DNA from: Phoronis australis
Lineage: Eukaryota; Phoronida; Phoronidae
DNA length: 64,000 nt
Direction: 5' to 3'
Assembly (NCBI GenBank): GCA_002633005.1
Contig: NMRA01000112.1
Span: forward strand, 1 to 64,000
A program made the translations under genes and the position numbers. Under the pieces are notes generated by a model that was not told the DNA's origin, ran no database searches, and saw only the letters and a list, made by a program, of their open reading frames with translations. Positions 34,983-47,091 of the stretch are shown piece by piece (the stretch's first letter is position 1; each line of letters starts with the position of its first letter).

Positions 34983-35975
34983 ATTAGACAGATTTATAGC
35001 AACTCTGTACACATCACTTTCGCCTATGCATGTGTCCATGATACGGCCGAGGGGTTCGCTTTAATCACGGCGGAAACGGGCGGGTAGAACACAGTAGTGG
35101 AAAGCAGTACGAGTTGTACTAAATCGAAAGAAGTGACGTTGAAAGTTGACGGACAGGAAACAAAAACACCAATCTATCCGTCAGTTGTTTGAGAGACCAT
35201 GACCCTAAGGCAAATCTCTGTTGTATTAGTGGGGTCGGTTGGCCAAGAGGACACACAAGTTCGGGCCTATTAACACGGTGCAAGAGAACAATCTGGAGGA
35301 TACTCACATTGCGTCCGCACAGGACGGCAGCGAACTCCAGAAGGCCCAGACGATCTTGTCACGTGGTCTTCATGGGTGACTCGTCACGTGGTAGGAGTGT
35401 GACATCGGCTGGGCTCTTCTGGCGTTAGATGTCGCACCAGGCCAAGACCAACATTGTCACGAAAAGGACATCACAACATAGAGACGCCACAGCCGAGACT
35501 GACGTCGACATTTACTACATCTCTGTCCTCGAATCAAGACTGACACACGACCGGTATCTGACTTCGTCGTAGCCCCCATGCAGTTTAGTTTTGAAAGCAC
35601 TCCATTCATTCCCAAGAAGATCTTTGTGATCTCTTCACTGCAGGATCACACGTGTCACGCTTACCATTGATAGCACTCTTTCGGTATTCAGTATTTCCAA
35701 AAGACGGGTTTATTGATGTGGATGGTGTAACGACGTGGGTATCCTGCAACTGCACTTCAATGCCTTGGTTGAATTTGTAAATTTCTTTTTCAGCAGTTGT
35801 AACTTCATAGCAATTTCAGTTATACTTTAAATAATTACTAATACAACGGTTTGTAAGTGCTCAGAGCTTATTGGAAAATGCGATAACCCCTTCCGAGGAG
35901 TAATGGAATGACCGAATGATTTTTTTCATTTTGACTGGGACGGCCTGCTGTGTCAGATTGTGGCCAATTCCGTGA
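34983..35975 (-). repeat. Repeat C, minus-oriented copy with an internal insert
   Basis: Inverted relative to 24620-25185 with the same block order. About 300 bp (35225-35525) interrupt the match, resuming at 'GAATCAAGACTGACACACGACC'. Extra AT-rich sequence also lies at about 35775-35860. Confidence 0.65.
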
Positions 35976-36075
35976 GGACACGTATTATGAGATGATGTCT
36001 TACCTAGTGATACACGCAGGGCGATAGAGGTGCGTATCTTCAGTCATTGATCACATTTTGGTGTGGCTGATACTA
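35976..36075 (-). repeat. Family A fragment, inverted
   Basis: Reverse complement reads 'TCAGCCACACCAAAATGTGATCAATGACTGAAG.TACGCACCTCTATCGCCCT...TAAGACATCATCTCA', the family A segment seen at 18925-19000. Its junction with repeat C is the same as at 24620, so A and C travelled together. Confidence 0.65.
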
Positions 36076-36099
36076 TGAATTGCGCGTTTGCGCATGTGT

Positions 36100-36192
36100 A
36101 CTGGACTTATGCCTCATTTTCTCGGAATTTTTGTCACTCTGAGGCGGACCTTTTGCCCACTTCGCCCCGCCCCCCCCCGGGTGCGCGCATGC
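36100..36192 (-). mobile_element. Truncated copy of the CATGCGCGCACCC MITE
   Basis: Reverse complement starts CATGCGCGCACCC, a G run, then GGCGAAGTGGGCAAAAGGTCCGCC and CCGAGAAAAT, matching the left part of the complete element at 41422-41668. The right half is missing. Confidence 0.7.
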
Positions 36193-36556
36193 ATTCCTTC
36201 GCTTAGTACACACTTCGAAAGCTCAATTTGCGTAACACATAACAGTTAAATATCAGTCCACGGATCCACCGATCATTGTACAACCAACAAGTGGCAAGGT
36301 GGGGGGTCAGCCATTCAGATCCATGCTTAGCTTAATAAATCACATTAGATATGAGAGAAATTAGGTGAAGTATGACACCATAAAGCTTGGTGGTTTTAGA
36401 GATACAAGGGAAGTCTTCAAGATGGCAAAATGAGACAATTTCTTTGTGTGGAATCATTCATTTTTTTACCAATATTTCTACTCCAGTTTCTGCTTCAAAC
36501 AGAATGATAGGTTCATGACCAAGGTAAGTAAAAACGGCACCGACACCGAAATATCG

Positions 36557-36570
36557 GTTACCATGGTAAC
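36557..36570. promoter_or_regulatory. Perfect RFX X-box palindrome
   Basis: GTTACCATGGTAAC is a 14-bp perfect palindrome matching the RFX consensus GTNRCC...RGYAAC. No gene start is visible within 1 kb, so a role is unproven. The surrounding 36200-37800 shows no other recognisable feature. Confidence 0.45.
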
Positions 36571-37808
36571 ACTGGAACTGTTTCCGTGGAGGTACCTTTC
36601 ATTCTTGTGAAAAACCAGCAGTAATTTGTACCCTTACAGCGAAGCTGCCCCTACGAGAAAACTAAAAATAACAACATAGACATGTAGAAGACTCCATGCC
36701 CTTGAAATCTATACAGGCAGGCTTGGTAATAGGTTTCTGAATTTCACTATTTTGAGATCGCGTATGTGTATTTGTCGTGTTAAACAATGCACTTGTTGTG
36801 CGCCGTTTCTAAGCATTAAAATGCCGTGGTATAATATACAACAATTAAAATAATTGGTTTGCTTAAATGTTTTTAATTAATTCTAAGGACACTAGCAGTT
36901 CCCACTAAAATATGAAATTATGTTAGATTTGTTCATCCAACTCACTGAATACCAAATGAAAGCATACAATGGGTTATTTGAATGACGGGCTTATCTAAAG
37001 TGCGGTTTGCGAATTTATCTATTTATATGGCACTGTCAGTCGCATCGAATGTGGTATTTTTTAAAAATTGCGGAGAGAAACAACTTTGGAAACTCTTGGG
37101 AAATGCACAAGGAATAGAGCGAGACATTTGAGAACCTTAAAAGTGAGGGGAGCTGATGTGGAGGTCGGTGGAACGTGTCCGCCTGAGAAGTAGTTCAACA
37201 TCCTGCTTCGTGTGAGCTCAGATAGAAATCACCAAACTCCAGGGTCTGACCCTGAGGAATATTTTTAGGAGCAAGTCATTCATGCAAAAATACTTTTGTT
37301 GACACACCGTTATTGCTTATAACTTGGACTTTATTGCTTAATCATATCTTATTCAAATGTAATGATGTTTTGGCAACTACATGAATACATTGGCATAGAA
37401 AATAGGTCGTCATCATAACTTCTCATAATAATCACCAAATGTGTTACATGACTTCTGCCCATAACCTACTTTTGGAGACTAGGAGTATGTTATATCTGCC
37501 AATGAATTTCTGCGATTGAATATGAAGTTAATTAAACATGCTAAAGCCGTCAAAAATATTGTGTATTTCTCAAGAAAATACATTGATCAATTGTTATATG
37601 TTTCAATGTTTTGAAGAGAAATATTATACGCAACTCATTCATTTCACAATGAACGCTGACACATAGGTAGTGCAAATAATTTAAATCTGTCTCAGTATTT
37701 TCTACATGTAATATTTTCTCAGCAGAAATGGCCACTTTAAATTTAATATGTTTAATTTTTTCATTAATACAATGTCACGTTTTTCCCCGTGGGTGGGTGG
37801 GCGCAGGT

Positions 37809-38537
37809 TGTTACAGACCGGTGCTAATAGCTTTCGGTGCGAAGATTGACTGAAGACTGGTTCGAGTTAATCCCTTTATTAATCCCGACCGTACGTTCAC
37901 AAGCCTACTCAAACAAAACGTCCTACGTAATGTCTGTTTATGCTCCAGCCAGTGCTGCGAAGCCTTGACTTGTGATGAACTTTGAGATACTTCCAGCAAC
38001 TGTTACACTCGTTGGTTCAATAACCTGTTGTCTCTATAGCTGGCTCTCTATTGACTATCGCTGTAACTGGTGATTCTCTTCACTGCAACTCAACTGTAGT
38101 TCTCCTGATGAACTTACTTGAACTGACTTGATCTTCTCTTGAACTGACGTGATCTTTTCGCACTCAACTGACTAACACAAACCCGTGCTTGTGTATTTAT
38201 AGCCTACTGCATAGTTCTAGAACTTTTCATCAATTCAAGCACATACCAGAACTTTCTGGAACCTACCCAATCATTCTACAAACGTGTACTAGTCTCTAGA
38301 ATATTCCAGACTGCATTAATCACTGTCATGCTAGAGTCTTCTAGAAAGTTCCACACTATACTGCAGTAAACAAATTACATCATCACTGTTGTGACCTCAG
38401 TCATCTAGAAAGTTCCACACTATTTTGTAGTAAACAAATTACATCATCACTGTACTTAACTCAGGGGTCATGCCAATCGAACAGTATAACAAAACAGAAC
38501 AATACAACCAAAAATACTGTCAGACTATATTCTGACA
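37809..38537 (-). mobile_element. LTR-like segment (729 bp) with TATA box, AATAAA and TGT...ACA ends
   Basis: On the minus strand it starts TGTCAGAATATAG and ends GGTCTGTAACA. It contains TATAAATA (38201-38194) about 340 bp from the start, and AATAAA (37880-37875) about 70 bp before the end, as expected for U3-R-U5. A near-exact tandem duplication of about 60 bp lies in the U3 part (38337-38397 and 38404-38452), common in LTR enhancers. After the end comes GCGCCCACCC, which could be a damaged primer-binding site. I find neither a target duplication nor a second LTR. It could instead be a transplanted heat-shock promoter. Confidence 0.5.
38215..38415. promoter_or_regulatory. Array of five heat-shock-element-like motifs in the LTR U3
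   Basis: Perfect alternating triplets of the HSF motif occur at 38249-38261 (GAAnnTTCnnGAA) and 38339-38351 (TTCnnGAAnnTTC). Sites with two perfect units and one imperfect lie at 38215-38227, 38299-38311 and 38403-38415. All fall 15-215 bp upstream of the TATA box on the minus strand. Confidence 0.65.
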
Positions 38538-38539
38538 TT

Positions 38540-41170
38540 CAATTTTAGGAATCAGGAAAGGCTTATGCTGAAGAAGTGGCTTCTGCTGAAGTTGGAGACC
38601 TGCCGATTATTAGTAAAGGTTGGGTATAGAAATGTTTAAAACTAGCAAGAAGATACCCTTCTGGACAACTAAGTGGGGGGGCTGGAGGGAGGCCGAAAAG
38701 TCTACTCCTAGAAGGTGTGTCAAAGAGAATTTGTAACTTGAGGAACGAGTCGGGTAAAAAAGTATTTGCCGCAGATTACTGGCTTATACCACTGCAGGTC
38801 CAAAGTAATTTGTTGAGACAGGTCACTCTCAGCAAATGTGGGGAAACTGGGACAGAGGAAGTGGAGTATGGATTGGAAAGAAGGTTGTCAAGAATATAGC
38901 ATTGTAAAAATTCAAAGGGAGGAAACAGTACAGTGGCTGGACCTGTAAATACTCTGGCTGATCTGCTAAATCCAGTGGTGGCATTATTATGTCAGCACAG
39001 GTGTGTAGGGAAGTAGGCTTGTTTGATGTTGCAAGCCTTGTTTGCACCAGAACTGCTGTGTGAACAGCACAAATCTAAAATTTACATGGATTGAATTTTT
39101 GTCCAGTCACCGATCATGATCCTGGGCGAGTGGATTACGTTGGTACAGTCACATGGTAATGGTATATTGTTCTTTTTGTTTAGCCACTGGATTTTTGGTC
39201 TGACAGGATTTCTCAGTGTGGCCATCACATTTAGATGATTTCTGACCACTGTACTGTTTCTTTTCCTTGAAACTGCGTAATCGATTTGAAGTTATGTTTC
39301 CTCATTTTATTTATCATTATAGATTTTTGTTTGTAAATGGGTATTTATTACTGGAATTTGAGCACCTGTTGCAGTTAGGCTGTTTTTTTCACTAATCTTT
39401 CTGCCTGGGTTGTAAACCCACATTCTGTCCAGGAGGTAAAGTTTTGATTTAGACCATTTACCTCTATAAACTTTGCTTAATTTGTTCCTCATCCATACAG
39501 TTGTATGGGAAGTGATTTCCGGAATTGCAGCGAATTGACAGCTTGTTATTCCTCGACACCATACTGTGTGTATAAAATCACACACTATTAGACTGGTCTC
39601 TTGCAATTGCATATTGCCCGATTTTTCGAAATTCTGAAATTGCTCAGAAGTGACTTGGAAATAATAATACTTATTTCATGATGGTAAAATGTCTAAATCA
39701 AAAGTTGTTCTATGTAATTTTAGGCGAGTTTATGTCCACTTCAAATGATTTTTTGTTGCAGTACTGAAAACTATTGGCACATTAGCTCTGGTGGCTCCTT
39801 AGTTTTTGGCGAATTGACCATTTTATGGTTCCCATGGGTAATTTTGTTACTGCTCTAGTATGTATGTACAAATGTAATCGTACGGCAATTTTAATGCAAA
39901 CCATGTTGCAAAAGTACTTTTTTCGTGACCATTTCACTGTAAAAATGCTGTTTTATTAGAACCGACAAGCCAATTTTTCATTTTGTGGTGGTTATTTTTA
40001 ATAAGAACAGTGATGTGAAGAAGAAATTTCCAGTGTTGTCAGCGACATTGTGAAATCACTTTTTCGCAGTGAGACTGCATCACCTTAAATGTAATTCTCT
40101 GACTTATTGGTTTTGTGTGTTTGACTCTGTCCTATAGCAATTGGAGTGTTGAAAAGATCTAGAAGGCAATTTTTTATTAGAGTCATAACATTAATTTTGC
40201 ACTTTTGACTGTACAGTTATCTTTGTATTGTAGTATGAAAACATATTTTGTAGTATACAAGTCATTGGTTGGTGTTTTATATTTTATCACAAGGAATATT
40301 TTCAACTTAGATGAGTTGTCTGTGAAGTAGGCAACTTTCAAGTAAGATAAGGAATAAAATTGTCAAACATTGTATTATTTTTTTTCCAATGAGTGATTAC
40401 TTTTAAAAAAGCAGCGCAGATTTTGATGTTTACTCTTCATTTAAAGGAGAAAAAATCAATAAACCTGCATTGTCTAGAAATTGTACTCAAACTACGTATT
40501 ACAGGGTTGGGGATTGGAATCTTAATACAACGAAACATTCAGGAGGAATATACTCGTTGCAAAATATCGAAAAACATGAAGGACAATCTGATTTTACGTG
40601 CTCACGCATCGATCTCAGATATATGAAAATTTCTCATTTTAGTACATTTGAGGTGCCAAAATTTGTAACTTATGAACTAGCTGACGAAGCTTTTATTTTA
40701 TGCAATGAAAGTAACATGTTTTGTCAACATTTTGGCAAGTTTCATTCTCATAGCAGTGGGGACAGATTTGGTACAGCAGTGTACTGAACATAACCCCAAA
40801 ATGGCATAACGGGGGGGGGGCAGTGTAGTAAAACTACTAAATGATGGTGGTAAATCGGAATCAAGACATCTGTGTAACAATCTATAGGCACCACTAAACA
40901 ATGCCAAGCGAATGATAGTTCAATAGCTTTCATTCAAGGAAAAATATATACAGCTAAAACTGGACAGTTTTCATACCGTGAAAACACGGCTGCGAAGCCG
41001 TAATATGTGTTTGAGCCTATAACTTTGGTAAAACGTAATATTTTGAGAAAATATTTTACCACTGTTTATAGATCCCATAGGACTACCTGTGTGCCCAATT
41101 TGGTGAAAATCAGCTGACCCCCACCTTGCCGCTGGATGGCTGGTGCTCTCGTGGACTAGTACTTAACACT
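38540..41170. other. Intergenic stretch without recognised genes
   Basis: AT-rich sequence. A short open stretch follows an acceptor-like TTTTAG at 38548 (it would read ESGKAYAEEVASAEVGDLP before a stop at 38629), and another lies at 38717-38899. Neither has a donor, domain or partner exon I can support. A G-run lies at 40811. Confidence 0.4.
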
Positions 41171-41421
41171 TACATGTAACAGATAACACGTACAGCGACT
41201 AACTCGATGAAAGCAAGTAAATGCTATGAATTCAGTCGCTTTGAAATGACAGTCAGTCAATCGCGTGATCACGCTAGAGAATAACGAGAAAATGATTTTG
41301 CCGTGATGTCACAGACTTACGCTTCTTTCTCTTAAGCAAGACCCGTATGTAAATTATTTCACTTAAACCTGCTATGAACCATCTTACTGTCGCAAAATCC
41401 AACTTTTGCTTTAGACCAGTT

Positions 41422-41668
41422 CATGCGCGCACCCAGGAGGGGCTCGAGGGGTTCGAACGAGCCCCTCCCCCCATTTGGCGAAGTGGGCAAAAAGGTCCGC
41501 CCCTGAGAATCAAAAAGTCCGAGAAAATTGGACAAAAGTCCACTAAATATGCAATTCACAGTGGAGCTCCCGGTTTTTTTTTATTTAGTCCGCCCGCTCT
41601 TTTGTTAGCTAAAGGTCCACAACGTCAAGAATTCGAGCCCCCCATATTGAACGCTGGGTGCGCGCATG
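41422..41668. mobile_element. 247-bp MITE, TIR CATGCGCGCACCCAG, target duplication CAGTT
   Basis: Perfect 15-bp inverted ends (41422-41436 and 41654-41668), flanked by CAGTT (41417-41421 and 41669-41673). The paralogous site in the other duplicated block (49719-49723) has a single CAGTT and no insert. No coding capacity. Confidence 0.9.
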
Positions 41669-41998
41669 CAGTTACCGTATCTTAATTGTTCCTCAGTCAA
41701 ACTAAATATTACTTCAAGCTTGGAAAATCTGGCGGTTCGTTATTGCTGTAGACTGACCAGGCCCTACAAGATGGATTGTCACGGCGTGTCACTTTATCTA
41801 CTAAGAGCACGGTCTTAAGGAATAATTAGATATCAGTTTGTTCCAAGTCCATGCAGAAGTCACTTTTCATCTGAACACGGGACGACATCATACCAGTTCT
41901 ATAGCGGTAACTGCTCTAAATCAAAACACGTTTTCTTTGACGGGACGTGGGTTTATATCCGCTTCATCTAAACCGCGGTCTTGTTTTAACCATGGTCG

Positions 41999-44900
41999 TC
42001 ACTTGGTCTCCACCGGAAATGCTATGGCCACCATTTTCTTTACCCATTCAGATTTATCAAGACTATCAAGCATAAAGCGCGTCACATCGGCTCTGGAAAC
42101 TGGTCCTCTAGCGTCCGGTACGTAGTAACTCTCGTATGTAGCAAAATCCTTTTCTGAAAATAGTAAATAGGCGTTCGACAAAAAGTAAACAACCAATGGG
42201 TTAGTTTTGTTTACGATTAATGAAGAAATAGAAATTGAACACTAACTAACGATGATTACCCCCTCCCGCGTAGCACTTTGTTCAGCAGAAAATTGAAAAC
42301 GTGCGATGTACCTGTGACAGGTCCATTCGACAAGCCGGGTGGTCGTACGACCGTGTAGTCTAGATCCTGACACTCCTTCTCCAGAAATGCTTCCATCTCC
42401 GCCATGTTTGCCAAATTGCGTCCAATGACCACGGGTTTAAAGAAGTATTCTATGAACCACGGGGTGTTTGGCGTGTCTGTAAATGAGGACGAACAATAAA
42501 AGAGAAGATTTAATGAGAGGTCACTTACTCTGAACCCATAAATAGGCGTGGAACGCGAAAGCTCGTCAAAATATCTTTAAAAAATAATTCCTGCCGAAAG
42601 TACCATCTCGCAACGTCTGCTACAGAGTTACTCACTACTGAGGGAATTTTCGGAAAAAAATCACCAAATTCACGATTTTTGAAATACGCGCTGTGGAAAA
42701 ACTCTGTGGTCACCACATAATGATAAATGCCACATGCGCTCACAGTCATTCGACAAACCACTGACTGACAAAATGGATATTAATTACTGATTATCATGTG
42801 TGATCACGCTCAGATTCTGAGGTCGACAGCACAGTATGAGGCAAGCCAGTGAAGCAAGCGATTTCCCAAAAAGAATTCCTTGTGCATTATAGAATGTATT
42901 CCAATAGTACAATACCTTTATAAGTAATTTTAAACAGTTAGGACTTACATCAATTGCTTTTTAATCGGACTGGATGCTGCTTGAAATCGCCATTTTTTAC
43001 ATCAAAGGTCAAAAGTCACATTTCCCATGTTAGGAAAATGTGCTACGTCTATGTCTTGTCATACCAAATAAGAACACGTGCTTTTTCCTTGAGGGAGAAA
43101 AACTGACGAAGTGACGTCCAGTTGACATATTGTTTTCTTGAAATTTGAAACTAAAAGAAAGAAGCTGTGACACCAACAGAAATTCAGACTTTTTACGAAT
43201 ATAGCGTAAAAATACATAGTGAAAAGGTTTAATTCTGTCTCAGTGACAAAGAACCACTTCGAACAATGCAGTTTAGTCTATTAGTCTATTTTTTGCGTTC
43301 CAGGCCGCATTAAAAGTTCATAAACATCTTGGTTGATGGAAATTACATTGCAAAGGTCCGTAGCACGTGTTCTGGCCACGAAAATCACCAAGACAATTTC
43401 TATGAAAAGTGTACATACATGTAACATGTGTGTACCTTGGTATACGAACGAGAGACGTTACACCTGTCTGTTATAAAAAAGGATCATTCCCGCAAATTTG
43501 CGAAAAAAAGTTCATGAAACAAATCGTAACACGAAATTTTAGATCTTTCCATCAAACCATCTCAAAATAAAAAAATGTGGTAATTTTTTACTTTTAGTTT
43601 TCGAATTACTGGTGGCCAACCATAGCATTAAAAGACATATGCGCAATCCATTCAAACTTTTGAAAATGTGCACGAAAACAACACCAGGTTCGTACACTTG
43701 GAGATCTAGCATGTCGTAATAGGGGAGTGTACAACTGTAATGTGAGATGTAAAAAATGCTAGCATAGTCCCTAAGAAGGCATGCCGGAGGTGTTTTCTGG
43801 TTTTTCTTGTCGTGACCGGAGAGAAGAGCGGGCCCTTGCGTCCACTCCAAACGTGCTTATGGAGAAGCTCCAGAAACCACTAAGCAAATAAAGAACTTTT
43901 GCAAGATAAAAAGCAAGGTGATTTTTTTACCCATAGTGATCTGGTTAGAGTTCAGTCTAGCTAGAAAAGCAAGATCTCCATAGATTCAACGAGCTATCGA
44001 TGTTTATTTTCAATGAGAGCATGTGATTTTTTAGAATTTCTCGCCGCTAGACAGTTACTGAACTCGATCCTGGGATGCATTTTTTCGACACAAGAACCTC
44101 GCGAAAATACAAGTCTTCCCGAGACATCGTCATACATTGCAAGCGAAGCACATGATCATACTAGCCTTACTAGTTAGTCATGCGTCTATGCAATGCAGCC
44201 CCGGGAATACGTCTGGGTGGTTTAAAACGTGTAGGGCTACAAACCTTATGTGATGTCACAAGATGGCGATTTTATCCTATTTTGACGCACTTGCTCTTGC
44301 TTGCCCTTCCATCCTCCGGGACGGCAACATTGATAGTGAGTCAGTGCTGGATTATCCATGATTAAGCTAACCAAGCTAAACTAAGCTAAAGCTTACAACA
44401 GAGGGGGGGGGGCGAAAGACAACTAAGTACCAGAACCCCAAACTTTGTATAGCTTATGCCCCAAAGAAACCTTAGCCCTTCAACTGTGCGGGTATGTGGA
44501 ATTGGTTGCCAGTGACCGAAAGCGGGGGGTCGGAAATAGCTATTGGGTGTGAAAATATGGCGAGGACGGGGGACAGAGGTGACAAAGTTAAAATTTTAAG
44601 AGCACCGAATAACTTTTATGATTGTAGGGCTGTTGTCCAGGTTTTCCGCTGAAAGTAACCCCAAACGAGCTCCGATAGGGAGATGATAAATACATGTGTA
44701 TCCAGTACAAGAAAACCATGATCCTGAGTGGACGCTTTAAAAGTTATGTCATGGTTTACACTTACAGACAGTGGCCCAAGATGAAATGACAATTACTCTC
44801 TTGATGGCGTTCGTGCGCATGGCTGCCACGATAGGTTTTATTGTGTCCGTGTGGAGTGTTATTTTACCAAAAATGGGTAACGCTGGCTTAGCACCGAGGG

Positions 44901-47004
44901 CGATCAAAATAGCCTCTTGTCCAGTAAACGCTTTGGTGAGATCATCCTCGGACGTGAGATCTGCTTTTATTACCTGTGAAAAAAGAGGAGACGAGATGCA
45001 GTATTTAAAAACCAACGTCCAAAAGAGTGAATACAGGGTGGCTGACGAGAACTTGAACTACATGTACGCACTACACCCGGGGTACGTTCTGCTGAGCAAA
45101 TTTCTTGACAGCTTAGCAGGATACCACGTAAGATTATAATGCATGAGGCAGTTTAATGTTTCGCGACTATCAGCTCGTGACCTTATAATTAGTAAGGTAC
45201 ACTAGCAAAATTGTCGCCATTTCAGTGATTAATCGGCGAGTCAAGAAGCAATAAGTAAGCAGACTCTAGTTTCCTTTTCATAAACCTCGATTTCTAGCCA
45301 AAGTGTTTTGGAAATATCTTACGCACCCCGTAACCTCCCCGCACTCGAAAGCTCTGTGCACTCCACATCTCCCGATGGTCGTCAGTTTCAGCAACTTATT
45401 ATCGAGATTGCAATTTGAGGTGTATTGCTCTGCTGAGACTGTGACGGGATTCCGATCTGCGGATGGTCACCGAAAGGGCATAGAACTTAAAATCGAACTA
45501 AATTGCAGTATTCACAGGGGTTCTATCAACTTTTCTGCCATTGAAACAGAGGTCAAACTGATCCCCATGAGGCATTTTTCGGTTTGTTCGTAAAGATTTT
45601 AAATTTCTGAGGATGTCAAAGTATTTTCTCTTTAGTTTCAAATTTCAAAAAAAAACTGATCTGTCAACTGTTCGTCACTTCGTCGATTTTCCCACAAGGT
45701 AAAACACGTCTCCTGACTTGATACGGCAAGAAATAGACTTTGCACATTCCCTTATATGGAATATATAACCTTTGACCTTTGATGTAAACAGACCAATGGC
45801 TGTTTCAAGCACCAGCCAGTTCGACTTTTTGAGCGCATACACGCATGTATATATTTTTTTCCCGCGCATATATACATCTGCTAAGCGCGGAGAATTTGAA
45901 AAGTTGATTGGAAAAATCAATTTAATATTTCGTCTAAACAGTGATTCTGACGATTATTCCTAGATATTCCTGCAATATTCAAAGTGAATAACTGTCATCC
46001 CCGGCCAAGAAGTAGATTTACAACAATCTGTTTAAAAGGTAGTTTACGAGGTTTCGCGTTTCACGCTTCTTTAAGAAATATAGGAGTTTTCGAGTTTTTA
46101 TTTAAAACAGTGTTCTTCGAAGGATTCGGCTATTCGCGATCTCGCTACCACTTGGTAGTGTTTATTTGCTCTGTTGGTTCGGGACATTTCTTTGCATTAT
46201 ACGACTGGTACGTGAACAGAACGTGAGGTAGTAAGCCTGTCCAGTGCCTAGCAGGTGTGGTAAAGATAAAAAATACAATGCAAGCACTTGACTTAAAGTG
46301 TAACGCGTTATTCAAAGACCGTAATGTGGCTAGACAGAAGCTCTGGTGTCCCAAAATGTACCCAAAATGATTCTGCAGACTGTAGCCTACTAACAGAAAA
46401 CTCTGTCTTCGAAGCGATGTCACCGACGCCTTAGTCTTCCCGGTCCCCAGAGGTTACGTTTACCCACCCAAAACAATACCATTAATATCGCAAAATCCTC
46501 ACCCGAGACAACACCTCAGAGGCAAAAAGTAGCCACCCATCCCTGACAGAGCCTCTTTTATATTTATGAAAGCTCTCGGTGCAGCCCCTGCAAATGTACA
46601 AATTTTCAGAGCAGAAAACAGATTCAGTGTCTGTTTTACAACTGACCTAGTTTACAGATGATAACCTATATGAATTTGAGGCGAGGAAGTAAACGACTAG
46701 CTCTGTTCAAGTGCAACCTTTTACGTATCAGTAGGCCTACATGCATTTAAATATCTTAGAACTGCAGGAACGGAACCCAGTCCCCCTAAAGATGCATGAC
46801 CACGACATAGTAACTGTCCGTGTGTGATGTTGTTTAAAACTAAGTCTAAATGAACAAGCCTCAAACCTGCAGTCGATCGTGTTCCATGTGTTCCAGTTTC
46901 TCCGGATTTCGCACGATGGCAGTAACACTGTGTCCCCTCTCCAAAGACTGGGCAACAAGCTGCAGACCCGAAGGTCCTGTAGCTCCCAATACAGCCACCT
47001 TCAT
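41999..47004 (-). CDS. NAD(P)-binding oxidoreductase, BLVRB/flavin reductase-like, copy 2
   Basis: Exons 46867-47004, 44766-44973, 42312-42476, 41999-42153 (138+208+165+155 nt), 221 residues, TGA stop. All donors are GT and all acceptors AG, with phases 0, 1, 1 as in the other copies. N-terminal MKVAVLGATGPSG gives the Rossmann glycine loop and HSVTAIVRNPEK the cofactor-phosphate region. Then come LIALGAKPALPIFGK, VIVISSW, YTVVRPPGLSNG and VSRADVTRFMLDS. Very close to copy 3: most differences are conservative, but ISSW here is ITAW there. It probably reduces a small aromatic, flavin-like or tetrapyrrole-type substrate with NADPH, by analogy with BLVRB only. Its introns carry two DR1-type nuclear-receptor motifs (43006, 45766). 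Confidence 0.9.
43006..43018 (+). promoter_or_regulatory. DR1-type nuclear-receptor motif in copy 2 intron 2
   Basis: AGGTCAAAAGTCA: two AGGTCA-like half-sites spaced by one base. It lies in the stretch absent from the other duplicated block. Confidence 0.35.
45766..45778 (-). promoter_or_regulatory. DR1-type nuclear-receptor motif in copy 2 intron 1
   Basis: Reverse complement AGGTCAAAGGTTA: a perfect half-site, one-base spacer and a near-perfect second half-site. Confidence 0.4.
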
Positions 47005-47077
47005 TACTCGTCTATTCCAGCTGGATGTGCAGTTCTAAATCAAATGTCGACGCTCCCCCTGCCCGCTAGGCACGGTG

Positions 47078-47091
47078 TGTGTGTGTGTGTA
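47078..47091. repeat. (GT)n microsatellite upstream of copy 2
   Basis: Seven GT units about 75 bp upstream of the copy 2 start codon. At the corresponding place in the copy 3 block there is no GT run. Confidence 0.8.

Noticed and set aside
37160-37215. tRNA-like string (GTCCGCCTGAGAAGTAGTTC...GTGAGCTCAGAT)
   Set aside because: No cloverleaf closes, and the B box is poor; at most a very old SINE fragment.
37809-38537. Reading the heat-shock-like promoter as that of a cellular hsp gene
   Set aside because: No chaperone coding sequence follows on the minus strand within the window, and the terminal and poly(A) features fit an LTR better, although this is not excluded.
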